NCBI GenBank assembly: GCA_963764805.1
Contig: CAVXUB010000001.1
Span: forward strand, 248,001 to 312,000
DNA: 64,000 nucleotides
From: CAVXUB01 sp963764805
GTDB taxonomy: Bacteria > Actinomycetota > Acidimicrobiia > Acidimicrobiales > Bog-793
Direction of reading: 5' to 3'
Shown here: piece after piece, positions 44,300 through 54,066 of the stretch
How positions within the stretch are numbered: the first letter of the stretch is position 1
Layout of the letters: the number at the start of each line of letters is the position of its first letter
Program-made: the position numbers and the translations under genes
The notes under the pieces: model-generated
Database searches by the model: none
What the model saw: only the letters and a program-made list of their open reading frames with translations
What the model was told of the DNA's origin: nothing

Positions 44300-45272
44300 C
44301 GCCCGGCTCTGCTGCGGCAAGCTGCAGCACCTCAGCCGGCGTCATCGTCCCGGGCGGCTCGTGCCTCGCTGCCATCCTCGTGGCCAGCCTCTGAAGGGTG
44401 AGGTTGAGCGGCGTTGGGAAGCCGTGCAACCTTCCGAGGAGGGCGATCTCCCCGCTCAGGTAGTCGACCTCGACCGCGCCCGTCGAGCGGGTCAGGCTCT
44501 GCCATGTTGAACCACCCGGTCGTGCCAGATCGCCGACGTCGCGCCGCTGTATGAGCCGGCGCCGCTCGAGGTCTTGCTCGAAGGGGACGAAGTCGACGCC
44601 CGCCGCTCGCAGGCACCCGAGCCCTTCCTCCTCGACCAGGCGCCCGAGCTCGGAGGCCCGCTCGGCAGGACCGCAGACGGCCTCGATCGCATTGCCAAGG
44701 TTGCGGACCAGCTTGGTGTACTTCCACCTCATCACGTCGTCGCGTGCCTCGGAGGCGTATCCGGCCCTTCGAAACGCCGCCGCCAGCGCCTCGGCCCGTT
44801 CCCCTGCCCCCGACGGGTAGTCCCCCGTGTCGAAGACTCCGGCGACCGGCGCGGCGAAGAGCACGACGACGCCCGGCTCGAGGTGAGCGCACGGTGCCAG
44901 CACGCACACCGCGACGACGTGGTCGAACAGCCGCAGCGCCGCCCGCTCGTTGGCGACCCCGTTCTGAACGCAGGCAATCGTGATCCCCTCGGGCGCCGTC
45001 GCCCGCAGTTCCCTCAGCGCCGGCTCCGTGTCCTGGCTCTTCATCGCCAGCAGCACCGTGTCCCCGTCAGACAGCTGGACCTCATCTGGGCCTCCCACGG
45101 CCGGCACGGCGAGGGTCTCGCTGCCGTCGGGCGTCCGCAACTGGAGGCCCGCGGAGCGGATCGCCTGCAGATGCTGGCCGCGGGCGATCAACGTCACGTC
45201 AAGTCCTGCCCTGTGCATCAAGCCGCCGAGCACCCCGCCGATCGCGCCAGCCCCGTAGACGACGAATCGCAT
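44274..45272 (-). CDS. panE: 2-dehydropantoate 2-reductase family protein
   Basis: NADPH-dependent reductase of 332 residues. Rossmann start 'MRFVVYGAGAIGGVLGGLMH', then 'GDTVLLAMKSQDTEPALREL', 'ITIACVQNGVANE' and the C-terminal helical domain with 'MRWKYTKLVRNLGNAIEAVC', which has the catalytic lysine. PanE makes pantoate for CoA synthesis, but several paralogues exist in such genomes, so the substrate is not certain. The ATG at 45272 starts the Rossmann fold; the long open frame to 45701 is antisense to tauE. Confidence 0.88.
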   Translation of the reverse strand: MRFVVYGAGAIGGVLGGLMHRAGLDVTLIARGQHLQAIRSAGLQLRTPDGSETLAVPAVGGPDEVQLSDGDTVLLAMKSQDTEPALRELRATAPEGITIACVQNGVANERAALRLFDHVVAVCVLAPCAHLEPGVVVLFAAPVAGVFDTGDYPSGAGERAEALAAAFRRAGYASEARDDVMRWKYTKLVRNLGNAIEAVCGPAERASELGRLVEEEGLGCLRAAGVDFVPFEQDLERRRLIQRRDVGDLARPGGSTWQSLTRSTGAVEVDYLSGEIALLGRLHGFPTPLNLTLQRLATRMAARHEPPGTMTPAEVLQLAAAEPGVTPRRSSG

Positions 45273-45350
45273 GCGCCTCAGCCTTGCATGCCACTCCCCC
45301 CGGTGCGCCACCCGAGCCGGCTTGCCGGCCGCTGTTAGGGTCCGCCAGAC

Positions 45351-46103
45351 ATGACCGCCCTCACCGACCTCGCCATAGCCGGTGCCGGCTTGGCAGCCGG
45401 CGTCGTGAACACCGTCGTCGGATCCGGTTCGCTGATCACCTTCCCGACATTGGTGGCTTTCGGGTACAAGCCGTTGGTGGCCAACGTCTCCAACAGTGTC
45501 GGCCTTGTGCCGGGCGGCGTCAGCGGCGCGATCGGCTACAGGCGGGAGCTGAAGGGGCAGCTCGCCAGGGCACTGGTGCTGGGGGCGAGCTCGGCAGCGG
45601 GGGGACTGATCGGAGGCGCCCTGCTTCTCGAGTTCCCGTCGGCATTCGAGGCGGTCGTGCCGTGGCTCGTCCTCGCAGCCGTGGCGATGGTCGTCGTGCA
45701 ACCCCGCATCCGCAGCCGTCTCAACAGCCGGGCTACTGCCAGTGAGAGCCCGGGTCTGCTGTTACGGCTGGCATGCGGAGCCGTCGCCGTCTACGGCGGT
45801 TACTTCGGCGCCGCCCAGGGCGTGATCCTCTTCGGGGTGCTCGGCCTCGGCATCCCGGAGGACCTGCAGCGGGTCAACGCTCTGAAGAACGTGCTCGTCA
45901 CCATCACGAACCTCGTCTCCGCCGCCCTCTTCGTGGCGGTCGCTCCGATTGCCTGGACCCCTGCTGCGATCCTCGCCGGTTCGAGCATCGTCGGCGGCCA
46001 GATCGGAGCCCGATTCGGGAGGAGGCTCCCGCAACGCGTCCTGCGGGCCGTGATCGTCGTGGGCGGGATAGCCGTGGCCGTGAAGCTCCTCTTCCACCTC
46101 TGA
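45351..46103 (+). CDS. TauE/SafE-family sulfite/organic anion exporter
   Basis: Membrane protein of 250 residues with seven or eight hydrophobic helices. The family hallmark 'GFVNTVVGSGSLITFP'-type loop appears as 'AAGVVNTVVGSGSLITFPTL' near residues 18-37, and its repeat as 'YGGYFGAAQGVILFGVLGLG' near 145-165. 'NALKNVLVTITNLVSAALFV' also fits. Substrates in the family include sulfite and sulfoacetate; none is predicted here. Confidence 0.9.
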   Translation: MTALTDLAIAGAGLAAGVVNTVVGSGSLITFPTLVAFGYKPLVANVSNSVGLVPGGVSGAIGYRRELKGQLARALVLGASSAAGGLIGGALLLEFPSAFEAVVPWLVLAAVAMVVVQPRIRSRLNSRATASESPGLLLRLACGAVAVYGGYFGAAQGVILFGVLGLGIPEDLQRVNALKNVLVTITNLVSAALFVAVAPIAWTPAAILAGSSIVGGQIGARFGRRLPQRVLRAVIVVGGIAVAVKLLFHL

Positions 46104-46191
46104 ACAGGCTTGCATGCCGCCCGGCCCGCCCTGCCTGCCGGTCGAGGGTCCACGACCGGTCCTGCCAGGACCAATTAGCGTCGTCCAGATC

Positions 46192-46998
46192 GTGTCCACC
46201 GTCTCGGTCGCCAGCTTCAACGTGCACGCGGGCATCGACGGCTGGGGGCAGAGCTTCGACTACGTGGCTGCCTGTGCCGACACCGATGCGGACGTGCTCG
46301 TGCTGCAGGAGGATTTCGCACCCGACGGCGGTATCGCTCTTTCGGAGGAGGTCGGCAAGGCGCTCGGGTACTCGGTGCACAGGGTCCCGCTCGCCTTCGG
46401 ATGGCGGCTCGGACCTCCGGCTGATCCGCCTTCGACGTGGGGCCCACGACCGTCCGATCACGCGTGCGCAGCCCTGCGCCTGGCAGGCGTGTCGGCGCGG
46501 CGCAGAGTCGCCAGACGGCTGCGCCAGACTCAGGGCCGCTCGAGCGAGGGGGGGATGTGGGGCTTCGCCGTCCTCTCGCGTCTCTCCGTGCTCGACACCC
46601 GGGAGATCGATCTTGGGCGCCTGCGTCGCGATTCCAGCGGGCGCAAGGCGTTGCTTGCCCGGATAGCCACAGGGAGCGCCCCGTTGACCGTGATCGGGAC
46701 GCACATGTCACACCTGAGCAAGGGGTCGCCGGTGCAGTTTCGAAAACTGCGCCGGGAACTGGAGGACGTTGGTGGGAGCGCCGTCCTCGGGGGCGACATG
46801 AACCTGTTCGGTTGGCCGGTCGTGATGCTGCTGCCGGGCTGGCGGCGCGCAGTCCGCGGCAGGACCTGGCCGGCCTGGCGCCCGATCGCACAAGCGGATC
46901 ATCTGCTCGTCCGTGGCATCGACGTCCGCCGGGCCGCTGTCGTGAGAACCGGCAACTCCGATCACCTACCCGTGAGGATCGAGCTCGAGGTCGATTGA
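46192..46998 (+). CDS. endonuclease/exonuclease/phosphatase family protein
   Basis: EEP-fold metal-dependent hydrolase of about 268 residues. Motifs: 'VASFNVHAGIDGWG' at the start, 'DADVLVLQEDFAPDGG' with the metal-binding Glu, 'LTVIGTHMSHLSKGSPVQF', 'AVLGGDMNLFG' and the end 'QADHLLVRGIDV' ... 'TGNSDHLPVRIEL' with catalytic Asp-His. GTG 46192 gives a compact N-terminus; ATG 46114 would add a Pro-rich leader of 26 residues. Phosphodiester or phosphoester substrate unknown. Confidence 0.85.
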   Translation: MSTVSVASFNVHAGIDGWGQSFDYVAACADTDADVLVLQEDFAPDGGIALSEEVGKALGYSVHRVPLAFGWRLGPPADPPSTWGPRPSDHACAALRLAGVSARRRVARRLRQTQGRSSEGGMWGFAVLSRLSVLDTREIDLGRLRRDSSGRKALLARIATGSAPLTVIGTHMSHLSKGSPVQFRKLRRELEDVGGSAVLGGDMNLFGWPVVMLLPGWRRAVRGRTWPAWRPIAQADHLLVRGIDVRRAAVVRTGNSDHLPVRIELEVD

Positions 46999-47083
46999 GC
47001 TTCACCCTCGAGTCGCTCGACATCGGCCCGGGGCGGCGGACCTAACACCCCGAAACGCCACCAGGTCGCCGTAAGCTTGCCGC

Positions 47084-47608
47084 ATGCGTGCCGCCTCAGA
47101 GTCCCCCGGCGGGATGCATGGGGCTGTACCCAGGCGCACGGGCAAGGGCACCCGGGTGAGCTCCCTCGAACGGGCGGACCGGGATCGCCACGTCGACGCG
47201 GTGCTGGCAGACCTGCGCGCACGAGGGCTGCGCGTCACGACTGCCCGGCGGGTGCTTCTGGAAGCGCTCTACGACGCCTCCGGTCACAAGACCGCCGAGG
47301 AGCTCGCAGCCGCCGTCCAGGAGCGAGCGCCCGATGTGCACATGTCGACCATCTACCGGAACCTCGACGAGCTCGAGCGTCTCGGCCTCGTAGTTCACGC
47401 CCACCTCGGCCACGGTCCCGCCACCTATCACCTCGCCGCGTCAGCTCATGGCCACTTCGTCTGCGAGACGTGCGGGGCGATGTGGGAGGCGCCGGACGAG
47501 TTGTTCGAGGATCTCGCCGGGGAAGCACTGGCGCGCTACGCGTTCACCATCGATCCGCACCACTTCGCCGTGATCGGCCTCTGCTCCGGCTGCCTCGCGG
47601 GTGCCTGA
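47084..47608 (+). CDS. Fur-family transcriptional regulator
   Basis: Metal-responsive repressor of 174 residues. Winged helix 'LRARGLRVTTARRVLLEALY' and 'HMSTIYRNLDELERLGLVVH'; dimer/metal domain 'HGHFVCETCGAMWEA' and 'HHFAVIGLCSGCLAG' with two CxxC pairs for structural zinc. The short N-terminal extension before 'VSSLERADRDRHV' may not be translated; GTG 47157 is an alternative. Whether it senses iron, zinc or peroxide is not clear from sequence. Confidence 0.92.
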   Translation: MRAASESPGGMHGAVPRRTGKGTRVSSLERADRDRHVDAVLADLRARGLRVTTARRVLLEALYDASGHKTAEELAAAVQERAPDVHMSTIYRNLDELERLGLVVHAHLGHGPATYHLAASAHGHFVCETCGAMWEAPDELFEDLAGEALARYAFTIDPHHFAVIGLCSGCLAGA

Positions 47609-47615
47609 CGTACGG

Positions 47616-47747
47616 CTACAGAACCACCCGTGACTCGTACAGCCGCTCGTAGAGGGGGCGTGCCCGCTCCGCCACCGCCCTGGCGTCCCCATGCAGTTCG
47701 ACAGCTCGCCTGAAGAGCCGGTCCCGATGCTGCCGGCTGGCCGGCAT
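47616..47747 (-). CDS. possible small protein (43 aa)
   Basis: An ATG-started frame of 43 codons, 16 bases downstream of the LuxR gene on the same strand. It would make a basic amphipathic helical peptide ('AVELHGDARAVAERARPLYE') ending 'LYESRVVL'. Natural-looking composition without the Arg/Pro bias of shadow frames is the only support. It could also be a remnant of a longer gene. Confidence 0.3.
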   Translation of the reverse strand: MPASRQHRDRLFRRAVELHGDARAVAERARPLYERLYESRVVL

Positions 47748-47763
47748 GGACGCGCAGCCCTTT

Positions 47764-50554
47764 CTAGCTCCTCTGATGGGCGGGCTCCCGCTCCGACATT
47801 GCCCGCCCCAGCTCTGCCCGCGAGTGCACGCCGAGCTTGAGGTAGATCCGCCCGAGGTTGCCTTCGACCGTCTTCGGGCTCATGAAGGCTCGCTCACCGA
47901 TCTGCTTCACCGTCAGGCCGGCGGCGGCCAGCCTCGCCACCTCTTCCTCTGTCGGCGTCAGCCCCTCCGTGCCCCGCCGCACGGGCACGCGGCGGAGCTC
48001 GTCGCGCGCCCGGTCGGCCCAAAGTCGAGAGCCTGCCGACTCGAAGCTATCGACGGCCTCTTGCAGCACCGCTCGCGCTTCTCGCCGCTCCTTGCGCCGG
48101 CGGAGCACCTGCCCATGGACGAGCAGGCTGCGCCCTCTCTCGTAGGGCATTTCCAGGCTCGCGTGGTGACCCAAGGCGATGTCCAAGCTCGCTGCCGCCG
48201 CCTCCAGGTCGCCGCTCGCCGCATACAGCATTCCGCGACAGCGAGCAGACACCGCCAGTAGCCAGGGCCGCGGGAAGACCTTCGCCCTCTCCTCCAGCCG
48301 AGCCACCTCAGCCGCCGCTTCGTCGAGCCGGCCGAGCCCGATCAGCGCCTCGACGAGGTCGGGGTCGAAACGATACTGGGCGGGCTCGACCTGACCCATC
48401 TCGTCGAGAGCCCGCCGCGCCGCCAACATCTGGGTCGCTGCTTCCTCCAGGTCCCCCGCCGCAAAAGCCGCCTGGCCGAGGAAGCTCAACACGGCGGGCT
48501 CGCTCCCCCGCTCCGACACCTGATGCTTGTCGATCGCATCCCGCAAGGTGGACACCGCTTCGGCGACGCGACCCCTGTGAAGCTGAATCTGTCCCTTGGC
48601 CACCAGGTACAAGGCCATGTAGCGGTTGGACTCGGTCTGCTCGAGCATCTCGGCCAGTGAATCGGCCCACACATCGGCGGCATCGAGGTCTCCGCTCAAG
48701 AGCTCGATGCCCGAGAGGTAGTAGGCCATCGATATCTCGAGCCCGTACTCGCCCACCTGCCGAGCCCAATCCAGCTGTGCGAGATGTGTTCGCCTGGCGG
48801 CAGGGAGGTCGTCCTCGAGTAGCGGCCAGATCACGGGCACGGGGCTCAGGTCGAGATAGCCCCGCTCCTTTGCCGTCCTCTCGATCTCGAGACCGCGGGC
48901 GATCGCCGCATCGTCGGCTCCATGCCCGAGCAGGAGCCGCAGATATGCGAGATGGAACACTGCCTGCGCGTAGAGACCCGGGTGCCTCTCCGAGTCGAGG
49001 ATCTCGAGGACCGCCGCGCAATGACGCATGCCGAACTCGGCGTCTTCTACCCGCAGGTAGATCAGCTGGAAGTGGATCTGGGCGGCCAACTGCGGGTCTT
49101 CGGCGTTCGCCAGGGCCTCCTCGCAGAGCCTGACTCCGTGGTCGACCTTCCCGAGGTCGCGATCGAGCACGGCGCGGTGAAACAGAAATTTGGCGCGTAG
49201 GTTGCCGGGAGGGCACCACGCCAATGTCCGCTCCAGCACGCACAACGAATGGGGAAGGTCAACCATCGTGTAGATGAGGCTGTCGACGAAGGCTTCTGTC
49301 CGCCGGAGCGCTGCCTCGCTGCGCTGGTCGAGGGTGAGCTCGAGGGCCCGTCTCGCCAGATCAGCCGCAGCGGCCTTCGCTCCCCGCGCCGAGGCGCGGG
49401 CCGCCGCCTCCTCCAGAGCTCGCGCGACATCCTCGTCCGGGCCGGTCGATGCCATGGCCAGGTGGAGTGCCCGCTCCTCGGGGTCGCTCAACAAGTCCGC
49501 CAGGCGGCTATGGACAGATCTTCGCTTGGCGGCCGTGGCTGATTCCCTCACTGCCGATGCCAGCAAGGGATGGACGAAACGGATCCGACCGCCCTCGCCG
49601 ACCGACACGATCCCCGCTTCCTCCGCCGGCCCCAGTGCCGCTACGTCCAGGATCGCGATCGTCGGTTGCGACATCGAGGCGGCCATCAAGAGCGCTTCGG
49701 TGGTGGTGGCAGGCAGGCGCCGCATTCGTGACGAGACGAGGGCCTGCAACTCGCCCGGGACCGGCAGGGCCTCACCGGGTCCGGGAACGCCGACGCGGCC
49801 CAGCTCGCGTGCGATCTCCATGGCATAGAAAGGGTTCCCGCTCGACGCCTCCGCGATGCGGACCAGCGTCGACCTCGGCAGCGGGCTCGCGCAGCTGGGT
49901 CCTGACGAGCTCCCTGAGGACGGCCACGCTCAGCGGGCCGAGCCAGACGTCCCGGCGGCGGTCGACGGGTAGCGCAAGATCGAATGTCTGGGGCCGGAGA
50001 TCGCCACCGCTGCGAACTGATGTGAGCACTGCGATACCGCTTCCCGGCAGGCGACGTATTGCGAAAGAAAGGGCGTCGGCTGTCGCCTGGTCGAGCCATT
50101 GGGCGTCGTCCACGGCCAAGAGGAGTGGTCCGTCCTCAGCGAGTCTCCTGAGAACCGACAGAACGGCGGCGGGGGCGGCACGCTGATCTTCGCCGGCCGC
50201 AGATGTGTCTATCCGCAGCAACGCCGCGTCGAGTGCCTTCTTCTGGACCGTGGGCAATGCGGCAAAGTAGCGATCCGGGAGATCGCTCAGCAGGTCTGCC
50301 AGGCCGGCGAATGACAGTGCTCGCTCGGGCTCTACGGGCTGCGCTCGAAGAACCTTCAGGCCGCGGCACTCGGCGCGGCTTACTCCCTCGCGCCATACCG
50401 TCGTCTTGCCGATTCCCGCATGTCCCGTCAGCGCGAGCGCCCGCAATCCATCGCCGGCGGCGTCGAGGAAGGCGTCTACCTCGGCCAGCTCCCTGTCACG
50501 CCCTGAGCGTCTCGCGGGTGGCGAGGTGCGTCTCCACGGTCCCGATAGTGCCAC
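47764..50554 (-). pseudogene. large LuxR-type ATPase transcriptional regulator, frame broken once
   Basis: Two frames join if one base is removed from the G run 49883-49885 (CCC in the coding strand); 'LVRTQLREPLPRSTLVRIAE' and 'ASSGNPFYAMEIARELGR' then read continuously, about 929 residues. This is a MalT/LAL-type regulator: P-loop 'LTGHAGIGKTTVWREGVSRA' near the start, Walker B 'PLLLAVDDAQWLDQATADAL', a long helical-repeat (TPR-like) middle, and a C-terminal LuxR helix-turn-helix 'LTPTEEEVARLAAAGLTVKQ' and 'MSPKTVEGNLGRIYLKLGV'. Start uncertain: GTG 50554 or ATG 50605. Everything else is intact. Confidence 0.8.
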
Positions 50555-50626
50555 CCGGCCGGGGGGTGGCGCAGCGGGATTACAGCTTGTGGCCTTATGG
50601 CCCACTCGAGCCTGAGCGCTCGAGCC

Positions 50627-51589
50627 CTACGACCGGGAGGACCGCTTGCCGTGGAACCTGTTCGTCGGCCGGGCCAGGCTCAGGTGCGACATGGGGCCAT
50701 TGAAGTTCGTGACCGCCTGAGCGACCAGCTCGACGTTGGAGACCCTCGCCGAGTTCGAGTTGGTCCCGGAGCACCCTTCGATCAGCAGAGAGCTGCGGCC
50801 GAGCGCCACCAGGCCAGTCTCCGTCGCGAGGTTGTTGTAGTTCTGGCCCAGGTTACCCCCTTTGCTGGCTTCGCTGGTGTATCCGTAGTTGGTCTGCCGG
50901 TTGAGGGTGCCCCCGCTCCCGTCGGTCCCGATCCAACACCGATCCGCCCCGGCCCCGTTCGTGCCGGGATAGGGGTAGACATACGCGGTGCCGGTCACGT
51001 CGTAGTACCCGGGTGTGGCGCTCGGAATCGAGGCGACGATGTGGAAGCCACTCTGGATCGACCCGAAGGGACTGTGCCTCACGAAATAGGTCTCTCCGGC
51101 GCCGCCCGCCGGCCCCTGGGCGCCGGGTGCGCCTTGAGCGCCCTGAGCCCCCGCGGCGCCTTGCGCACCTACCGAGCCTTGCGCACCCTTGGCACCGGTC
51201 GATCCCTGTGCACCAGTGCTGCCCTGTGGGCCGGCACTGCCTTGGGACCCCTTTGCTCCTTGGGACCCAGTGGCGCCCTGTGCACCTTGTGCACCGGCCT
51301 TGCCTTGCGCCCCCTGTGCCCCGGCCTTGCCCTGCGCGCCCTGCGGACCCTGGGTGTTCCACGAGATCAGCGTCTCGCCCGTCTTGCACGTCTTGACTGT
51401 CGGGTAGTTCAGGAAGAACAACTCGTCGGTCGAGTCCGAGTAACAGGCGTAGGTCTTGGCGGGTGTGGTCGCGGCGGCGCGAAGACCCGTTGCCGCCACT
51501 GCCACGGACCCGGGCGTCGCGGCAAGTCCCGCTGCAGCAACCAGGCCGACTTGAGCGACGCGCACGGGAAGCTTCTTTGACCGAGCCAT
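50627..51589 (-). CDS. secreted collagen-like protein
   Basis: Protein of 320 residues with a signal peptide (basic start, 'AQVGLVAAAGLAATPGSVAV'). Residues 44-80 form a small domain with two cysteines ('YACYSDSTDELFF', 'VKTCKTGETLISWN'). Residues 81-163 are 28 uninterrupted Gly-X-Y triplets, mostly GAQ, GST, GAK and GSQ, which could form a collagen triple helix. The last 155 residues are a Tyr/Asn/Ser-rich beta domain with two Cys, likely the trimerising or adhesive head. AGG is 8 bases before ATG 51589. Neighbouring genes give no clue to its partner. Confidence 0.88.
   Translation of the reverse strand: MARSKKLPVRVAQVGLVAAAGLAATPGSVAVAATGLRAAATTPAKTYACYSDSTDELFFLNYPTVKTCKTGETLISWNTQGPQGAQGKAGAQGAQGKAGAQGAQGATGSQGAKGSQGSAGPQGSTGAQGSTGAKGAQGSVGAQGAAGAQGAQGAPGAQGPAGGAGETYFVRHSPFGSIQSGFHIVASIPSATPGYYDVTGTAYVYPYPGTNGAGADRCWIGTDGSGGTLNRQTNYGYTSEASKGGNLGQNYNNLATETGLVALGRSSLLIEGCSGTNSNSARVSNVELVAQAVTNFNGPMSHLSLARPTNRFHGKRSSRS
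51098..51349. repeat. collagen Gly-X-Y coding repeat
   Basis: 28 consecutive 9-base Gly-X-Y units in the minus-strand gene, with internal near-identical blocks (GAQGAQGKA repeated). The DNA is a hot spot for copy-number change. Confidence 0.85.
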
Positions 51590-51796
51590 GAGTCCTACCT
51601 CTTTGTGACGTCTCGTTGACGACAATGCTGAGGGCGAGCGAAGCCCGGCTCCCGTGATCGACAGCGACGTTCCGCTCCCTGCGTCCATGCTGACCACGAC
51701 ACCCGCGTGTTGATAGAGGTGAACCCCCCTCGATTGACCTCGCGGGGATGGTTTCAGCCAGCGGACGATCGGACGGTGCCGACCGCCGTCAGGAGG

Positions 51797-53802
51797 TCAC
51801 CGCTGATGGGTCTCGAACCACTCCAGGTGACGGGCAACGAAGTCGACCATCTGAGATGGGGCGCGGACGATGTGATACCCGCCCGGGTAGCGCACCATCA
51901 CGGCCTCCCTGCCGAGCTTGCGCAGCCCCTGGAAGAGCTGATCGCTCTGGCCGACCGGGCAGCGCAGGTCACCCTCCCAGTGGAAGATCTGCAGTGGCGT
52001 CCTGATGTCGGCGAGGTAGGCGACGGGTGATCTCTTCGCGAAGACATCGGGTCGATCCCAGGGGAAGCCGCCCACCTCGTGCGACGCGAAGTTGGGGATG
52101 TCGCTCGTTCCCCACATGCTGGCGAGGTCGGTGACCGGCGCCGACACGCAACCCGCCGCGAAGCGATTCGTCTGCCCGACCACCCAGCTCGTCATGTATC
52201 CGCCATACGAATAGCCGCACACGTAGAGGCGGTGAGGGTCGGCCGCCTTTCCCGCCACGAGGCGGTCGATCACGGCCATCAGGTCCTCGTAGTCACCTCC
52301 GCCCCAATCGCCTACGCAGGCGCCGGCGAACTCCTCGCCGTAGCCGTGGCTGCCACGTGGATTCACCAGCACGACTGAATAGCCGGCTGTCACGAGGCTC
52401 TGGTAGAGGGCGAGCAGTGCCGCCTGCGGATGCCATGAGTGTGGGCCGCCATGAATCTCGAGGACGGTCGGTCTCGGCACGGGCTTCTTCGGTGCGGTCC
52501 TGCCGACGGCCTTGGCGCGAGAGGTCGTGCGCGGCGGCGGGTCGAGCACGAACGACTCGATGCGCAGCCCGTCCGGCGACGTGTGCGAGATGCGCCGCGG
52601 CGTGGCGAGGCGAAGCGCGCGGATCTCGGGATTCGCATCGCTGATCCGGCGATCACCGCCAGTCCCTTTGCGCCTGCAATAGAGCTCGGGAGCGCTGGAT
52701 GGCCACTGGGACGTGAACGCCAGCGTCCCCTTCGCCTCGTGGACGGCGGCGATCTGCCTGTCCCCTCCAATCACCAACTTCGGCTGTGGCTTCTCCACCG
52801 CCGTCCGGTAGACGGACAACCGCCCGGCGTCGGCGGCGATGAAGATGAGCTCGTCGCCGCCTGTCCAGGCATGTGCGGTGCCGGTCGCCCACAAGAGGCC
52901 CCACACGGTCCGGTCCAAGGACTCGCTCACCGACCGAGGATCCTTCCCGCCGGCGGCGGGGACGACGAGAAGGTGCGTGTTGAGATCCGAGAAGCCGTCC
53001 TCGTGCTCGTGACCGAGGTAGGCGATGGTCCTGCCGTCCGGTGACCAGCGAGGGGAAGCGGACGTGCCAAGCCCACGCGTCAGGCGACGAGGCTTCGCCC
53101 GACCGCTCTTCGGCACGCGCACCACCCAGACGTCCCGGTGCACCTCGTCGTGGCGAGTCCGGGACCGGTCGGAGACGAATGCCAGCTCCTTGCCATCAGG
53201 AGACCAAGCAGGCTCCAGGTCGTCCCAGTCGCCGCCGGTGACCTGGATCGGGTCTGGCTGCCCGGCGCTGTCGCCCCTCGAAACGACGAACAGGTGGCTC
53301 CTGCGCGAGTCGAACCAGCCGACTCCGTCGTAACGGTTGTAGAGGTCTGTGACGACGCGCGGCGCAGCTTTCTCCACCGCCGTCTTCTCATCGGGCTTCT
53401 TCCAGTCGCCGGTTCTGGCCGCGAACGCCAGCATCTTGCCGTCGGGGGACCAGGCTGGCTGCGAGACGCCGTAGGGCATGCGAGTGAGGCAGACCGGCTC
53501 ACCGCCGTCGAGCGGGGCGACGTACAGCTGCGGGCTCTTACCCCTATCGGCGATGAAGGCGAGGGCGGTGCCATCGGGCGACCAGCGGGGTGAGCTGTCC
53601 TCCGGTCCAGCCGTGAAGCGCTTCGCGCGCGCGCCGAACCGTCCGCGGGGACCACCCATATCGTCGCCAAGGCCTTGTCGGTCTCCCGATCAGGAGCGCC
53701 CACCACATAGGCGACACGCGTTCCGTCGGGCGAGACCTGCGGGTCGGCGACCGTCCGCAGGTTCCAGATGTCCTCCGGGACGAAGCCCCTCTTGGCCGCC
53801 AT
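51797..53802 (-). pseudogene. S9-family prolyl oligopeptidase-like peptidase, frameshifted near the 5' end
   Basis: Nearly complete peptidase of about 668 residues. The N-terminal frame ('MAAKRGFVPEDIWNLRTVAD', 'DPQVSPDGTRVAYVV', 'IWVVPADGSAR') meets the main frame at the (CG)5C run 53624-53634; a 2-base loss or 1-base gain there restores 'AKRFTAGPEDSSPRWSPDG'. WD40-like/beta-propeller repeats ('RWSPDGTALAFIADRG', 'AWSPDGKELAFVSDR') precede the alpha/beta hydrolase domain with Ser in 'CGYSYGGYMTSW', Asp in 'FHWEGDLRCPV' and His in 'PGGYHIVRAPSQ'. ATG 53802 has AGGGAG 8 bases upstream. All catalytic residues are present. Confidence 0.82.
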
Positions 53803-54028
53803 CACCGATGCTCCCTTCATGGACGATCCGAATGCGCGCAGCCGACGCTACGTCACGTGACGGTTGCGGGACACCCGGTCGCATGCCGGCTTGCGAACTC
53901 GAGCGCGCCGAGCGACCTGAAGGTGGGACTCGCGGACGACTCGGGCCGGCAGGGGGGCGCTTACGGCGTGGGATAGCTTGGTTCGACCGAGGCGATCAGA
54001 AGCCCGGTCGCCGAGTTTGGCCACGCAA

Positions 54029-54066
54029 GCCCCCGTAGCTCAGAGGATAGAGCGTCGGTTTCCTAA
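54029..54066 (+). tRNA. tRNA-Arg(CCU), 5' half only
   Basis: The first 38 positions of a tRNA are perfect: acceptor strand GCCCCCG, D-arm GCTCAGAGGATAGAGC, anticodon stem TCGGT and loop TTCCTAA with anticodon CCT. Exactly after the loop the sequence changes: the required ACCGA and the T-arm and GGGGGC acceptor strand are absent. I find no 3' half in the rest of the window. The break at the anticodon loop, followed by the accessory region, marks a recombination or integration junction. Confidence 0.75.

Noticed and set aside
51098..51349. CRISPR-like repeat array
   Set aside because: Periodicity is 9 bases and matches Gly-X-Y codons of a collagen-like protein; there are no spacers.
54029..54066. 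Group I intron in the tRNA anticodon loop
   Set aside because: The site is right for such introns, but no conserved catalytic core (P7-type GACTA) and no 3' exon were found downstream.
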